33,379 bases of DNA from an uncultured bacterium (GTDB lineage Bacteria; Bacteroidota; Bacteroidia; Bacteroidales; CAIWKO01), in the NCBI GenBank assembly GCA_903858655.1, contig CAIOJS010000058.1, forward strand, positions 1 to 33,379, in the 5' to 3' direction. The notes under the pieces are model-generated. The model saw only the letters and a program-made list of their open reading frames with translations, was not told the origin of the DNA and made no database searches. Below are positions 26,201-32,987 of this stretch, in pieces. Made by a program: the position numbers and the translations under genes. Position 1 is the first letter of the stretch, and the number at the start of each line of letters is the position of its first letter.

Positions 26201-27543
26201 TTATGTATCGCCCTATCCACCGCTTCAAATCCCGCTTCCATAAATATCTCGGAAACGGTAGGATGGGCATGTATGGTTTGCGAAATATCAAAGATGGTGC
26301 CTTCTATCTGCATATAGGCAGCGGCTTCGGCTATCATATCGGTGGCATGGTCGGCAATGATTTGCACACCGAGCACCTGCCCGAATTTCTTTTCGGAGAA
26401 CATACGTATCAAACCTTCGGTATGCCCTTCGGTCATGGCTTTTGCATTCACAGAAAGGGGAAACTCGCTCAGTTTATAGTCCACGCCTGATGCTTGCAGG
26501 TCTTGTTCGGTCTGACCAATCTGCGCCATTTCGGGGAAAGTATAAATGTTGAGCGGATAATTCTTTATGTTGAAATCCGTTTTAATCCCTTTTATCTTAT
26601 TGATAAGCCAGATGCCTTGTGCCGAAGCCACATGAGCCAGATAGCTGCGTCCGTTCACATCACCGATGGCATAGATTCCCGATGCAGAGGTTTGCAGATT
26701 ATCGTCGGTCTGAATATAGCCGTTCTCATCCAACGCAATCTTCACATCGCTTGGGGGCAAAATGGCTTTGCGGAAGTTGCAGTTAAGAACCTTGTCGCAT
26801 TGCAGCATGGTGTCGCCAATATACAGAAGCCCGTCATCCACCTTGTCAATAGTATCGGCATACACCACGGGAATGCCCAATTCGTTGAATTTTTTAATGA
26901 CATATTTAGATAAATAGCTGTCGGCGCCCGGTATCAGATTCTCGTCAGGGGTAATCAGGCTGACATTCTTTTCTATCATGTGTAGAAACTGAACCATTTC
27001 GATGGCTACCGCTCCTTTGCCAAACACCACGATGTTTTTGGGAAGTTCCGGCAGGTCGAATAGTTTCTCCAATTGCACCACATGGCGCGCATCAATAGGT
27101 GCTTCCAAAGGAGCAGGATAGGACCCCGTGGCGATGATGATGTGTTCACATTCCAGGCTGCGATTCTCAACGGTAATGGTGTTGCCCTCGTGAATCACTG
27201 CCTCGCCCATGATAACATCCACGCCATTCTTTTTCAACAAAAAGTCAACGCCGCCCGAAAGCTTTTTGACTATGCCTGTAGAGCGTTTCTTGGCTTTATC
27301 CCAATTGAACCGTAGTTGGTTCTTGTCAATGCCATCCACGCCAAATTCGGAAGCGCTGATGACGCGAGCAAACATCTTGCCGCTTTCTATCATGGCTTTA
27401 GTAGGGATGCAACCCCAGTTGAGGCACATGCCGCCAATATATTTCTTCTCAATCAGGGCTGTTTTCAGTCCCACTTGTCCGGCACGGATAGCAGCCACAT
27501 AACCTGCGGGTCCGGCACCAATTATTACGATATCGTATTTCAT
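26197..27543 (-). CDS. lpdA: Dihydrolipoyl dehydrogenase (E3)
   Basis: A 448-aa flavoprotein that reoxidises dihydrolipoyl-E2 with NAD+. An N-terminal FAD Rossmann motif, GAGPAGYVAA (9-18), precedes the redox disulfide CLNWGC (Cys40, Cys45) followed by IPTKA. The NAD-binding motif is at about 175-181, FGKGAVAIE, with Ala for the last Gly, a tolerated variant. The second FAD motif is GIYAIGDVNGRS. The active-site HAHP (His427 with Glu432) lies in the dimerisation domain. Length is slightly shorter than the usual 460-475 aa. Gene order E2-E3 has a 15-nt gap. Its stop codon lies in the palindrome at 26173-26200. Confidence 0.95.
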   Translation of the reverse strand: MKYDIVIIGAGPAGYVAAIRAGQVGLKTALIEKKYIGGMCLNWGCIPTKAMIESGKMFARVISASEFGVDGIDKNQLRFNWDKAKKRSTGIVKKLSGGVDFLLKKNGVDVIMGEAVIHEGNTITVENRSLECEHIIIATGSYPAPLEAPIDARHVVQLEKLFDLPELPKNIVVFGKGAVAIEMVQFLHMIEKNVSLITPDENLIPGADSYLSKYVIKKFNELGIPVVYADTIDKVDDGLLYIGDTMLQCDKVLNCNFRKAILPPSDVKIALDENGYIQTDDNLQTSASGIYAIGDVNGRSYLAHVASAQGIWLINKIKGIKTDFNIKNYPLNIYTFPEMAQIGQTEQDLQASGVDYKLSEFPLSVNAKAMTEGHTEGLIRMFSEKKFGQVLGVQIIADHATDMIAEAAAYMQIEGTIFDISQTIHAHPTVSEIFMEAGFEAVDRAIHK

Positions 27544-27558
27544 ATTTTCGTGCTTTAA

Positions 27559-28842
27559 TTATTCAATAATCATCGAAACAGGATCATTTAGATAGGCAGT
27601 CAAGGTGTTCACAAAGCGAGTAACTTCGCCGCCATCTACTATTCGGTGGTCAACAGACAAGGATAAGGGGAAGAAACGTCCTTTCACAACTTCCTCACCT
27701 CTGAAGATGGGTTTTTCTATCAAACGTCCGATGCCCAATATTCCTGCTTGGGGATAATTGATAACGGGAGTGGCAAAGATGCCGCCAATAGAACCATAAT
27801 TGGTGATGGTAAACGTGCCGTCTTTCATGTCGTTCATCGAGAGTTTTCGGTCGCGGGCTTTGTCGGCAATCTCGGTAACTTTCTCTGCCAATTGTTTGAT
27901 GGTTAGTTTATCCACATCATAGATAACGGGAACCAACAAACCATCTTCAGTATCCACGGCTATGCCGATATTAAAGTAATTCTTATACACCATGCGGTTG
28001 TTCTCCATATCTATTTCAGAGTTCAGCGATGGGAACTTTTTCAGACTTAATGCCACCGCTTTTAATATAAATGGAAGAAAACTCAGTTTGATTCCCTCAG
28101 CAGCCAGTATAGCTTTGTATTTTTCGCGAACGCGTATCAATTCAGAGATTTCAACCTCTTCATGCATGGTCATGTGGGCAGCACTATGCTTCGAGTTAAC
28201 CATATTCTTAGCAATGGTTTTGCGAAGCTGCGAAAGCGGTTTATAGCTTATGCGGTCTTCAGCCAATTGCGGAATCTGTTTCGCTTGGTCTTCCATGCGT
28301 TTCGAACTTTCGAAGTACTTCTTGATATCAGCCGTCATGACGCGTCCCGCAGGACCACTTCCTGTAACCAAATTGATATCCACACCCATTTCTTTTGCCA
28401 TAGCACGTGCCACAGGTGTTGCCAAAGCCTTCTTGACAGGCTTGCTGACGTGAGCAGCATCCGCATCAACGCCTTCCTCGCTGGCAGGCATATACGCATT
28501 GTTGCCGGCAACTTCCAAGGTTCCAACCACACCGGCACCTTCTTCTACCACTTCTTCCACCAAGACTTTCTGCACTTCAGCCACAGCAGCAGCACCGGCA
28601 ATGCCTTCCATCTCTATTTCCACCAAAGGGTCGCCCACTTTGATGGTTTCGCCAATTTTACCATACACCGCAGCGATGACACCTGTTTTGGGAGAAGGGA
28701 TATCAGTAACCACCTTATCGGTTTCCATCTTCACCAAAGCATCACCCGAACTCACCTGCTGACCTTTCACAACATACCATTCAGCGATGGTGCCCTCGTC
28801 GAGTCCTTCGCCTATATCCGGAAATTTAAAAATGTATCTCAT
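27559..28842 (-). CDS. pdhC: 2-oxoacid dehydrogenase E2, dihydrolipoamide acyltransferase
   Basis: A 427-aa E2 with one lipoyl domain (residues 2-78; METDKVVTDIPSP with lipoylated Lys43). An Ala/Val/Glu-rich linker (80-135) is followed by a peripheral subunit-binding domain (140-178; ATPVARAMAKEMGVDINLVTG, GPAGRV). The CoA acyltransferase core (about 200-427) ends with VDHRIVDGGEV, giving catalytic His399 and Asp403. It transfers the acyl group from lipoyl to CoA and forms the core of the complex. Twelve nt separate it from the E1-beta stop. Substrate (pyruvate versus branched-chain 2-oxoacids) cannot be fixed from E2 alone; the E1-alpha points to pyruvate. Confidence 0.92.
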   Translation of the reverse strand: MRYIFKFPDIGEGLDEGTIAEWYVVKGQQVSSGDALVKMETDKVVTDIPSPKTGVIAAVYGKIGETIKVGDPLVEIEMEGIAGAAAVAEVQKVLVEEVVEEGAGVVGTLEVAGNNAYMPASEEGVDADAAHVSKPVKKALATPVARAMAKEMGVDINLVTGSGPAGRVMTADIKKYFESSKRMEDQAKQIPQLAEDRISYKPLSQLRKTIAKNMVNSKHSAAHMTMHEEVEISELIRVREKYKAILAAEGIKLSFLPFILKAVALSLKKFPSLNSEIDMENNRMVYKNYFNIGIAVDTEDGLLVPVIYDVDKLTIKQLAEKVTEIADKARDRKLSMNDMKDGTFTITNYGSIGGIFATPVINYPQAGILGIGRLIEKPIFRGEEVVKGRFFPLSLSVDHRIVDGGEVTRFVNTLTAYLNDPVSMIIE

Positions 28843-28854
28843 CCGTATTAAAAT

Positions 28855-29832
28855 TTAAAATTTGACAGTTTTTTCCAATTCATAAAAGATCTTTTCAGGA
28901 GTAATCAAATAGAAATGCTCCGTAGCAGGCAAAGGAACGATGGTGTCGAAACCGGCAACACGTTTCACAGGGGCTTCCAAATACAAAAATGCTTCTTCGT
29001 TGGCGATGGCGGTGATTTCGGCAGCCACACCAAAAGATTTCGGCTCTTCGGTAACTATCATCAGGCGTCCCGTCTTTTGAACTGATTTGATGATGGTTTC
29101 CTTATCTATTGGATAAATACTTCTCAGGTCAATCAATTCAACCGAAATGTTCTTACTTTTAGCCATCACCATTGCCTTCTGAACTTCGCGTATCATGGCG
29201 CCATAAGCCACTACGGTGATGTCATCCCCTGCGGTGAGTACTTTTGCTTTCCCGATAGGAATAGAATATTTTTCTTCTGAAACCTCTTGTTTGATGGCTC
29301 TATAAATACGTTTGGGTTCCATAAACATCACCGTGTCGTCGCTTTCGATAGCGGCTATCAACATCCCTTTGGCATCATGAGGGGTGGAAGGAATGATGAC
29401 TTTTAACCCGGGGATATGCCCAAACATAGCTTCCATACTTTCCGAATGATGTTCCAAGGCATTGATGCCTCCACCATAAGGAAAACGAATCACCATAGGA
29501 GTTTTGAATTTTCCTCTGCTTCTGTTGTGTATCCTGGCTGCATGAGAAATAATCTGGTTGAATGCCGGGTAAACAAATCCACAGAATTGTAGTTCCACAA
29601 TGGGTCTCAAACCTGCAATTGCCATACCAACGGCTGTTCCCACGATGCCCGATTCCGCCAAAGGCGAATCAAACACACGTTGCTCACCAAATTTCTCCTG
29701 AAGACCTTCCGTCACGCGAAACACGCCGCCTTCAAAACCGGCATCCTCCCCATACAATACCACCGTTGGGTCTTCTCTTAATTTTATTTCCAAGGCGTTG
29801 TTAATCGCCTGAACCATATTCATTACTTTCAT
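28855..29832 (-). CDS. pdhB: 2-oxoacid (pyruvate) dehydrogenase E1 component, beta subunit
   Basis: A 325-aa subunit starting MKVMNMVQAINNAL. This start is preferred over the ATG 18 nt upstream because AAGGAGG (29846-29840) is spaced 7 nt from it and it overlaps the E1-alpha stop as ATGA. Family marks: VLYGEDAG with the Glu that supports ThDP, FDSPLAESGIVGTAVGMA, VELQFCGFVYPAFNQI, MVIRFPYGGG, HHSES and PGLKVIIPSTPHDAKGML. It forms the alpha2beta2 E1 with the preceding gene and binds thiamine diphosphate at the interface. Length matches Gram-positive-type PdhB and BkdA2. Confidence 0.92.
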   Translation of the reverse strand: MKVMNMVQAINNALEIKLREDPTVVLYGEDAGFEGGVFRVTEGLQEKFGEQRVFDSPLAESGIVGTAVGMAIAGLRPIVELQFCGFVYPAFNQIISHAARIHNRSRGKFKTPMVIRFPYGGGINALEHHSESMEAMFGHIPGLKVIIPSTPHDAKGMLIAAIESDDTVMFMEPKRIYRAIKQEVSEEKYSIPIGKAKVLTAGDDITVVAYGAMIREVQKAMVMAKSKNISVELIDLRSIYPIDKETIIKSVQKTGRLMIVTEEPKSFGVAAEITAIANEEAFLYLEAPVKRVAGFDTIVPLPATEHFYLITPEKIFYELEKTVKF

Positions 29833-30917
29833 TTTTGTGCCTCCTTCCATTTTAAGAACTTCTCATGTTCCATCTGTTGAATTTTCAAGTCTTCGGGGAT
29901 GTCCACGTAGGTGTATTTAAAAACATCATCCAAAACGGTAGGCGGATAGTTTTCTGCCTCCTCAAAACTCCGGTCAACTTCCTTTTTATATTGCTCAATC
30001 AAGGTTTGTTCTTCGGTGTCGGTAATCAATTTCTTTGCCTTCAAAAACTTATTCAATCGTGTCAAAGGGTCTGTCAATCCCCAGAAGTCTTCTTCTTCTT
30101 TTGTCCTGTATTTAGTAGGATCATCCGAAGTGGTGTGCGCTCCCTTGCGATAGGTCAAGGCTTCTATCAACACAGGACCCTTACCTTCTGAGGCATAGTT
30201 GCGTGAATAATCCAAAGCGCTGTACATGGCAAAATAGTCATTGCCATCCACTTTAATGCCCGGCATTCCATACGCTAAGGACTTCACAGCCACGTTAACC
30301 GAAGCCGTTTGTTTGCTGAAAGGCACCGAGATGGCAAACTGATTGTTTTGTACCACAAATATCACAGGCACTTTCCATACAGCCGCAAAATTCAAAGCTT
30401 CATGAAAATCACCTTCCGAAGTGCCGCCGTCGCCGACAACAGTATAGACGATGTCTTTTTCATTTCTCAATTTGATGGCATAGCCAATGCCCACTGCATG
30501 CAACAACTGCGAAGCTATGGGCACCGCCATCGGCAGCAATTTCTTTACATTTCTGAAAGCATTTCCTTCTTCATTTCCTTTAAAATAAAGAAAGATATCT
30601 TTCAGTGTAGCTCCTTTGGCGAGCCAGGCACCCAATTCGCGAAAAGCCGGCACAAGCCAGTCTTCTTCTGTCATTATATTTCCTAAAGCCCCTGAAATGG
30701 CTTCCTGTCCCAAATTGGGCGGATAGGTGAACATGCGCCCCTGACGTTGATACGACACCGCCATAGTGTCGGCAACTCTGGCAAAAAGCATATCATTATA
30801 TGCCTTTTGTATCTGCTCATCAGCCAATTGGGGCATCCATTTTTTATTGATTAGTTGCCCCTCGTTGTCAATTACTCTTAGTATTTTATCTTCTGCGGGA
30901 TTAAATTCTTTAAACAT
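29829..30917 (-). CDS. pdhA: Pyruvate dehydrogenase E1 component, alpha subunit
   Basis: A 362-aa ThDP-dependent decarboxylase subunit. The ThDP/Mg motif runs from GDGGTSEGDFHEA at 162 to NN at 191-192. The N-terminal region (RQGRMFTYPPNLGQEA, 59-73) and the loop RKGAHTTSDDPTKYRT with WGLTDPLTRLNKFLK resemble Bacillus-type PdhA more than branched-chain E1-alpha, hence the pyruvate call. First gene of the operon E1alpha-E1beta-E2-E3-LplA. It has a full SD, AGGAGGT (30928-30922), 4 nt before ATG, unusual for a phylum with few SDs. A -7 box lies about 60 nt upstream. Confidence 0.9.
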   Translation of the reverse strand: MFKEFNPAEDKILRVIDNEGQLINKKWMPQLADEQIQKAYNDMLFARVADTMAVSYQRQGRMFTYPPNLGQEAISGALGNIMTEEDWLVPAFRELGAWLAKGATLKDIFLYFKGNEEGNAFRNVKKLLPMAVPIASQLLHAVGIGYAIKLRNEKDIVYTVVGDGGTSEGDFHEALNFAAVWKVPVIFVVQNNQFAISVPFSKQTASVNVAVKSLAYGMPGIKVDGNDYFAMYSALDYSRNYASEGKGPVLIEALTYRKGAHTTSDDPTKYRTKEEEDFWGLTDPLTRLNKFLKAKKLITDTEEQTLIEQYKKEVDRSFEEAENYPPTVLDDVFKYTYVDIPEDLKIQQMEHEKFLKWKEAQK

Positions 30918-30977
30918 TATACCTCCTGATTCATTAAATTATTATTTAGAAAATTTCCAGATAGTAAAAATTCCATG

Positions 30978-31010
30978 CAAAAGTACATAAATTAATTGAA
31001 TTACTTGCAA
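30978..31010 (-). promoter_or_regulatory. Promoter of the pyruvate dehydrogenase operon
   Basis: On the minus strand TACTTTTG (30985-30978) is a perfect TAnnTTTG -7 box. TTG (31010-31008) stands 22 bp upstream, slightly long for a -33. The leader to the pdhA ATG is about 55 nt. Confidence 0.6.
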
Positions 31011-31042
31011 TATTATTTTAAAAAAAAACATAAAGGGGTTAC

Positions 31043-31170
31043 TAATACCGATACGATTATAGTCCAAGCCTGATATGTCCATGTCGGGACATGGACATTG
31101 AAAATAACAGCTACTCTATCGGCATTATACCAAAAGCGTTTGGACTAAAACTTAGTATGTAATGGTATTA
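31043..31170. mobile_element. MITE-like element with imperfect terminal inverted repeats
   Basis: A 128-bp non-coding segment. The left end is TAATACC, 10 nt, TAGTCCAA (31043-31067). The right end is the inverted form, TTGGACTA, 16 nt, GGTATTA (31140-31170). The centre carries a perfect palindrome, ATGTCCATGTC, GG, GACATGGACAT (31075-31098). No transposase. A related arm occurs at 32748-32779, supporting a dispersed family. Target-site duplication is not clear. Confidence 0.5.
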
Positions 31171-31204
31171 CATGTACGGGACAGGTTCGTGTGCGGGACA
31201 GGTT

Positions 31205-31248
31205 GGTGGTCATTTATTGTCATTATTGGTCATTTGGTGGTCATTGAT
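31205..31248. repeat. Short direct repeats of GGTCATT words
   Basis: Four to five irregular copies of GGTCATT/GTCATTATT (TGACC on the other strand). Just before, CGGGACAGGTTSGTG occurs twice in a row (about 31177-31208). Low-complexity intergenic sequence. Confidence 0.55.
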
Positions 31249-31287
31249 GAGATTTAGGCAGAGCCTAAAAAGATAGAAGCGACAGAG

Positions 31288-31473
31288 ATGAAATCTCTGC
31301 CGAACGGGGATTTTGTGCCTCGGACGACTAACAAAGAAATCAATAAGTTTTTGGAGCAAGGCTATGATAGCATTTTTGAGGTGCGCATCAATAGAATATG
31401 CGCCGAGGAACACCCTGAAAATCAGTCGCATGTGGTGGCTTTTTTGAAGGCGAATGAAGGAGCTAAACTTTAG
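31288..31473 (+). CDS. Possible small hypothetical gene or gene fragment (61 aa)
   Basis: An open frame reading MKSLPNGDFVPRTTNKEINK…, ending …KANEGAKL. Composition (charged, FEVRINRICAEEHPENQSHVVAFLK) looks protein-like, unlike the repeats around it. It extends open upstream of the ATG to a TAG at about 31255, so it may be a truncated 3' part. The ATG lies inside a hairpin (CAGAGAT, GAA, ATCTCTG; 31283-31299). No promoter or SD is seen. No family recognised. Confidence 0.35.
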   Translation: MKSLPNGDFVPRTTNKEINKFLEQGYDSIFEVRINRICAEEHPENQSHVVAFLKANEGAKL

Positions 31474-31479
31474 AATTGA

Positions 31480-31697
31480 GATTATGGACAACCCAGTAGA
31501 TATTATGGACACCTGAGTAGATATTATGCACACCTGAGTAGATATTATGCACACCTGAGTAGATATTATGCGCACCTGAGTAGATATTATGGACACCTGA
31601 GTAGATATTATTGACACCTGAGTAGATATTATTGACACCTGAGTAGATATTATGCACACCTGAGTAGATATTATTGACACTTGAATAGATATTATCA
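31480..31697. repeat. Tandem array A3: nine good units plus partial ends, 21-bp period
   Basis: Units at 31499-31687 read GATATTAT followed by GCACACC, GGACACC or TGACACC and TGAGTA. The first (31480-31498, 19 bp) and last (from 31688) are degenerate. Because 21 is a multiple of three and the unit lacks stops in two minus frames, long artificial frames cross it (IISTQVS and NNIYSGVH heptads). I treat these as by-products. Confidence 0.95.
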
Positions 31698-31756
31698 AAT
31701 ATAAAATACAGAAATAATAATAACAAACAAATAATCAATTATTTACAAATAAAAAA

Positions 31757-32038
31757 ATGGGAAAATAAAACAATCTCGCTTTGATGCGAATGAAAGAGTA
31801 GAGGAATTTACTGTTACTCATGCCATTATATTGGCAGTAATCCTCGCGTTTGCAGGTTATAAAACAGCCCACGACGTGCTGATGGCGGAAATTAGGAAGG
31901 CTATACAGAAGCAAACGGATATATTATCGTGCTCGCAGAGTATTGACCAAAGGACGTTATGGCGAATGGACCTTATGGTTTTCGGAATTCGCACCCAGAG
32001 ATGGCAACCTCAATTTTTTTGTGGTTGACTCTAAGTGA
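31757..32038 (+). pseudogene. Frameshifted small gene remnant
   Basis: ATG GGA AAA at 31757 runs into TAA at once, but one extra A in the A4 run at 31762-31765 would give MGKIKQSRFDANERVEEFTV… and an open frame to about 31880. The end is clearly coded in another frame, 31883-32038 (TLWFSEFAPRDGNLNFFVVD, then SK and stop), a W/F-rich natural-looking C-terminus. At least two indels are therefore needed for a continuous protein of about 93 aa. No family recognised. The final TGA (32036-32038) lies in the palindrome at 32034-32066. Sequencing error is an alternative to true decay. Confidence 0.5.
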
Positions 32039-32066
32039 AGCCTTCACTTTGAGTGAAGGCTTCACT
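32034..32066. repeat. 33-bp compound palindrome
   Basis: AGTGAAG-C-CTTCACT (32034-32048), then TTG, then AGTGAAG-G-CTTCACT (32052-32066). The two halves are exact reverse complements, and each half is itself a palindrome around one base, so four copies of AGTGAAG/CTTCACT alternate. It can fold as one long hairpin or two small ones. It overlaps the stop of the preceding remnant. No T tract follows immediately. Confidence 0.9.
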
Positions 32067-32145
32067 AACAAAAAACATCTTTTTTGTGAAATACTACACG
32101 TATAAAAGATTTCTACAACAATATACATTTAACCTTTTAAAATTC

Positions 32146-32186
32146 AGAAACGCTATTTAATAACTAAATAGCGTTTCTTTTTTTTT
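32146..32186 (+). terminator. Strong orphan intrinsic terminator
   Basis: A perfect 14-bp stem, AGAAACGCTATTTA (32146-32159) with TAAATAGCGTTTCT (32165-32178), a 5-nt loop and nine T (32178-32186). It is the best terminator in the window, but no intact gene precedes it. It could end a small RNA or the former transcript of the remnant at 31757-32038. Confidence 0.88.
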
Positions 32187-32317
32187 GATACCTCCAAGTC
32201 AATAATGAAGTGATTGTAAAAAATATGCTTCACAAGCGCCTTAGGGATTAAGACGTTTCACTTTGGAATTAAATGAGGCGCGATAGTTTTTAAGTCATCC
32301 GTGATGGTTATTAAGTA

Positions 32318-32485
32318 GCGTCAGAAAATTATTAATTGATTTCAGAAAATAATTGAATGATACGTTCAAACAATTAAATGACCTTCGACAATAATTAATT
32401 GGCGCTAGAAAATAATTAAATGGCGACAGAAAATAATTCGTTGAGACGTTAAAATACCTAACTGCGATGATGCAATAAAAAAATA
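32318..32485. repeat. Tandem array A4: eight degenerate units, 21-bp period
   Basis: Units such as GCGCTAGAAAATAATTAAAT+G (32402) and GCGACAGAAAATAATTCGTT+G (32423) keep an AGAAAATAATT core. Flanking units (32360, 32444, 32465) are strongly decayed yet keep the 21-bp register; a trace continues upstream to about 32276. Confidence 0.85.
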
Positions 32486-32631
32486 CTAACACTAAATCCC
32501 CAAGACCTCGCAGTTGAAACCCGGGTAGGCTGTTACGACAATTATATAGAATGTCTTAATACCTGACTACTATCACTTACTCTTTAACTGCTGTCAGTTC
32601 ATAAGGAAATCATCGCAGTCGAAAACCGGAT

Positions 32632-32757
32632 AGCATGAGTTCGTTATTAAATGGTGATAGTTAATCATTAGATGGGAGGAGTTAGCTTCTTGATAGCAGG
32701 AGTTAACTTCTTGATGGGATATGATAGTTGCTTGATGATAGCAGTGGATTATACCGA
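32632..32757. repeat. Tandem array A5: about six degenerate units, 21-bp period
   Basis: Units start at 32632, 32653, 32674, 32695, 32716 and 32737. The best pair is GGAGTTAGCTTCTTGAT and GGAGTTAACTTCTTGAT. Outer units match only partly (GATAGTTAATCATTAGAT). It runs straight into the MITE-like arm at 32748. Confidence 0.78.
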
Positions 32758-32800
32758 TACGGTATCTGTAATAGTCCAACCCCGACATTACATGTACGGG
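32748..32800. mobile_element. Partial copy of the MITE-like element
   Basis: TTATACC, 16 nt beginning GATACG, TAGTCCAA (32749-32779) matches the arm of the element at 31043-31170, sharing ACCGATACG and AGTCCAA. The segment ATTACATGTACGGG (32787-32800) is identical to 31167-31180, just past the other element's right end. It therefore looks like an internally deleted copy. Confidence 0.5.
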
Positions 32801-32945
32801 TGGCGGCACTATTGTCACCAATGTGGAAGAACCCGCCACGCGTACGGCAAGCACCAAAACGCACAAACGCATCTTTCAAGCAGCCGATGGTATAGAAACT
32901 TCTAACTATAACTTTGGCGATTGGATTTATTTTGTTGTGCTGTAA
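32775..32945 (+). pseudogene. 3' fragment of an unknown gene
   Basis: A 56-codon open frame without a start codon: it opens after a TAG at 32772 and reads …GGGTIVTNVEEPATRTASTK… ending DGIETSNYNFGDWIYFVVL and TAA. Composition is protein-like and distinct from the surrounding repeats. Its first codons come from the MITE-like copy, so the gene may have been cut by insertion. No family recognised. Confidence 0.4.
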
Positions 32946-32987
32946 ACAAAACGTTCCTACGTTTTAAATTAAAAGAAAATATTTAGG

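Noticed and set aside
29833-29850. Upstream ATG for E1-beta
   Set aside because: The AAGGAGG Shine-Dalgarno overlaps this extension and is well spaced for the ATG at 29832.
31210-31738. Minus-strand proteins of IISTQVS or NNIYSGVH heptads
   Set aside because: Two different minus frames are open across the same array, which is expected of a 21-bp repeat lacking stops and not of a gene.
31831-32028. 65-aa gene starting at TTG
   Set aside because: The convincing C-terminal coding is in a different frame (31883-32038); this reading is one half of the frameshifted remnant.
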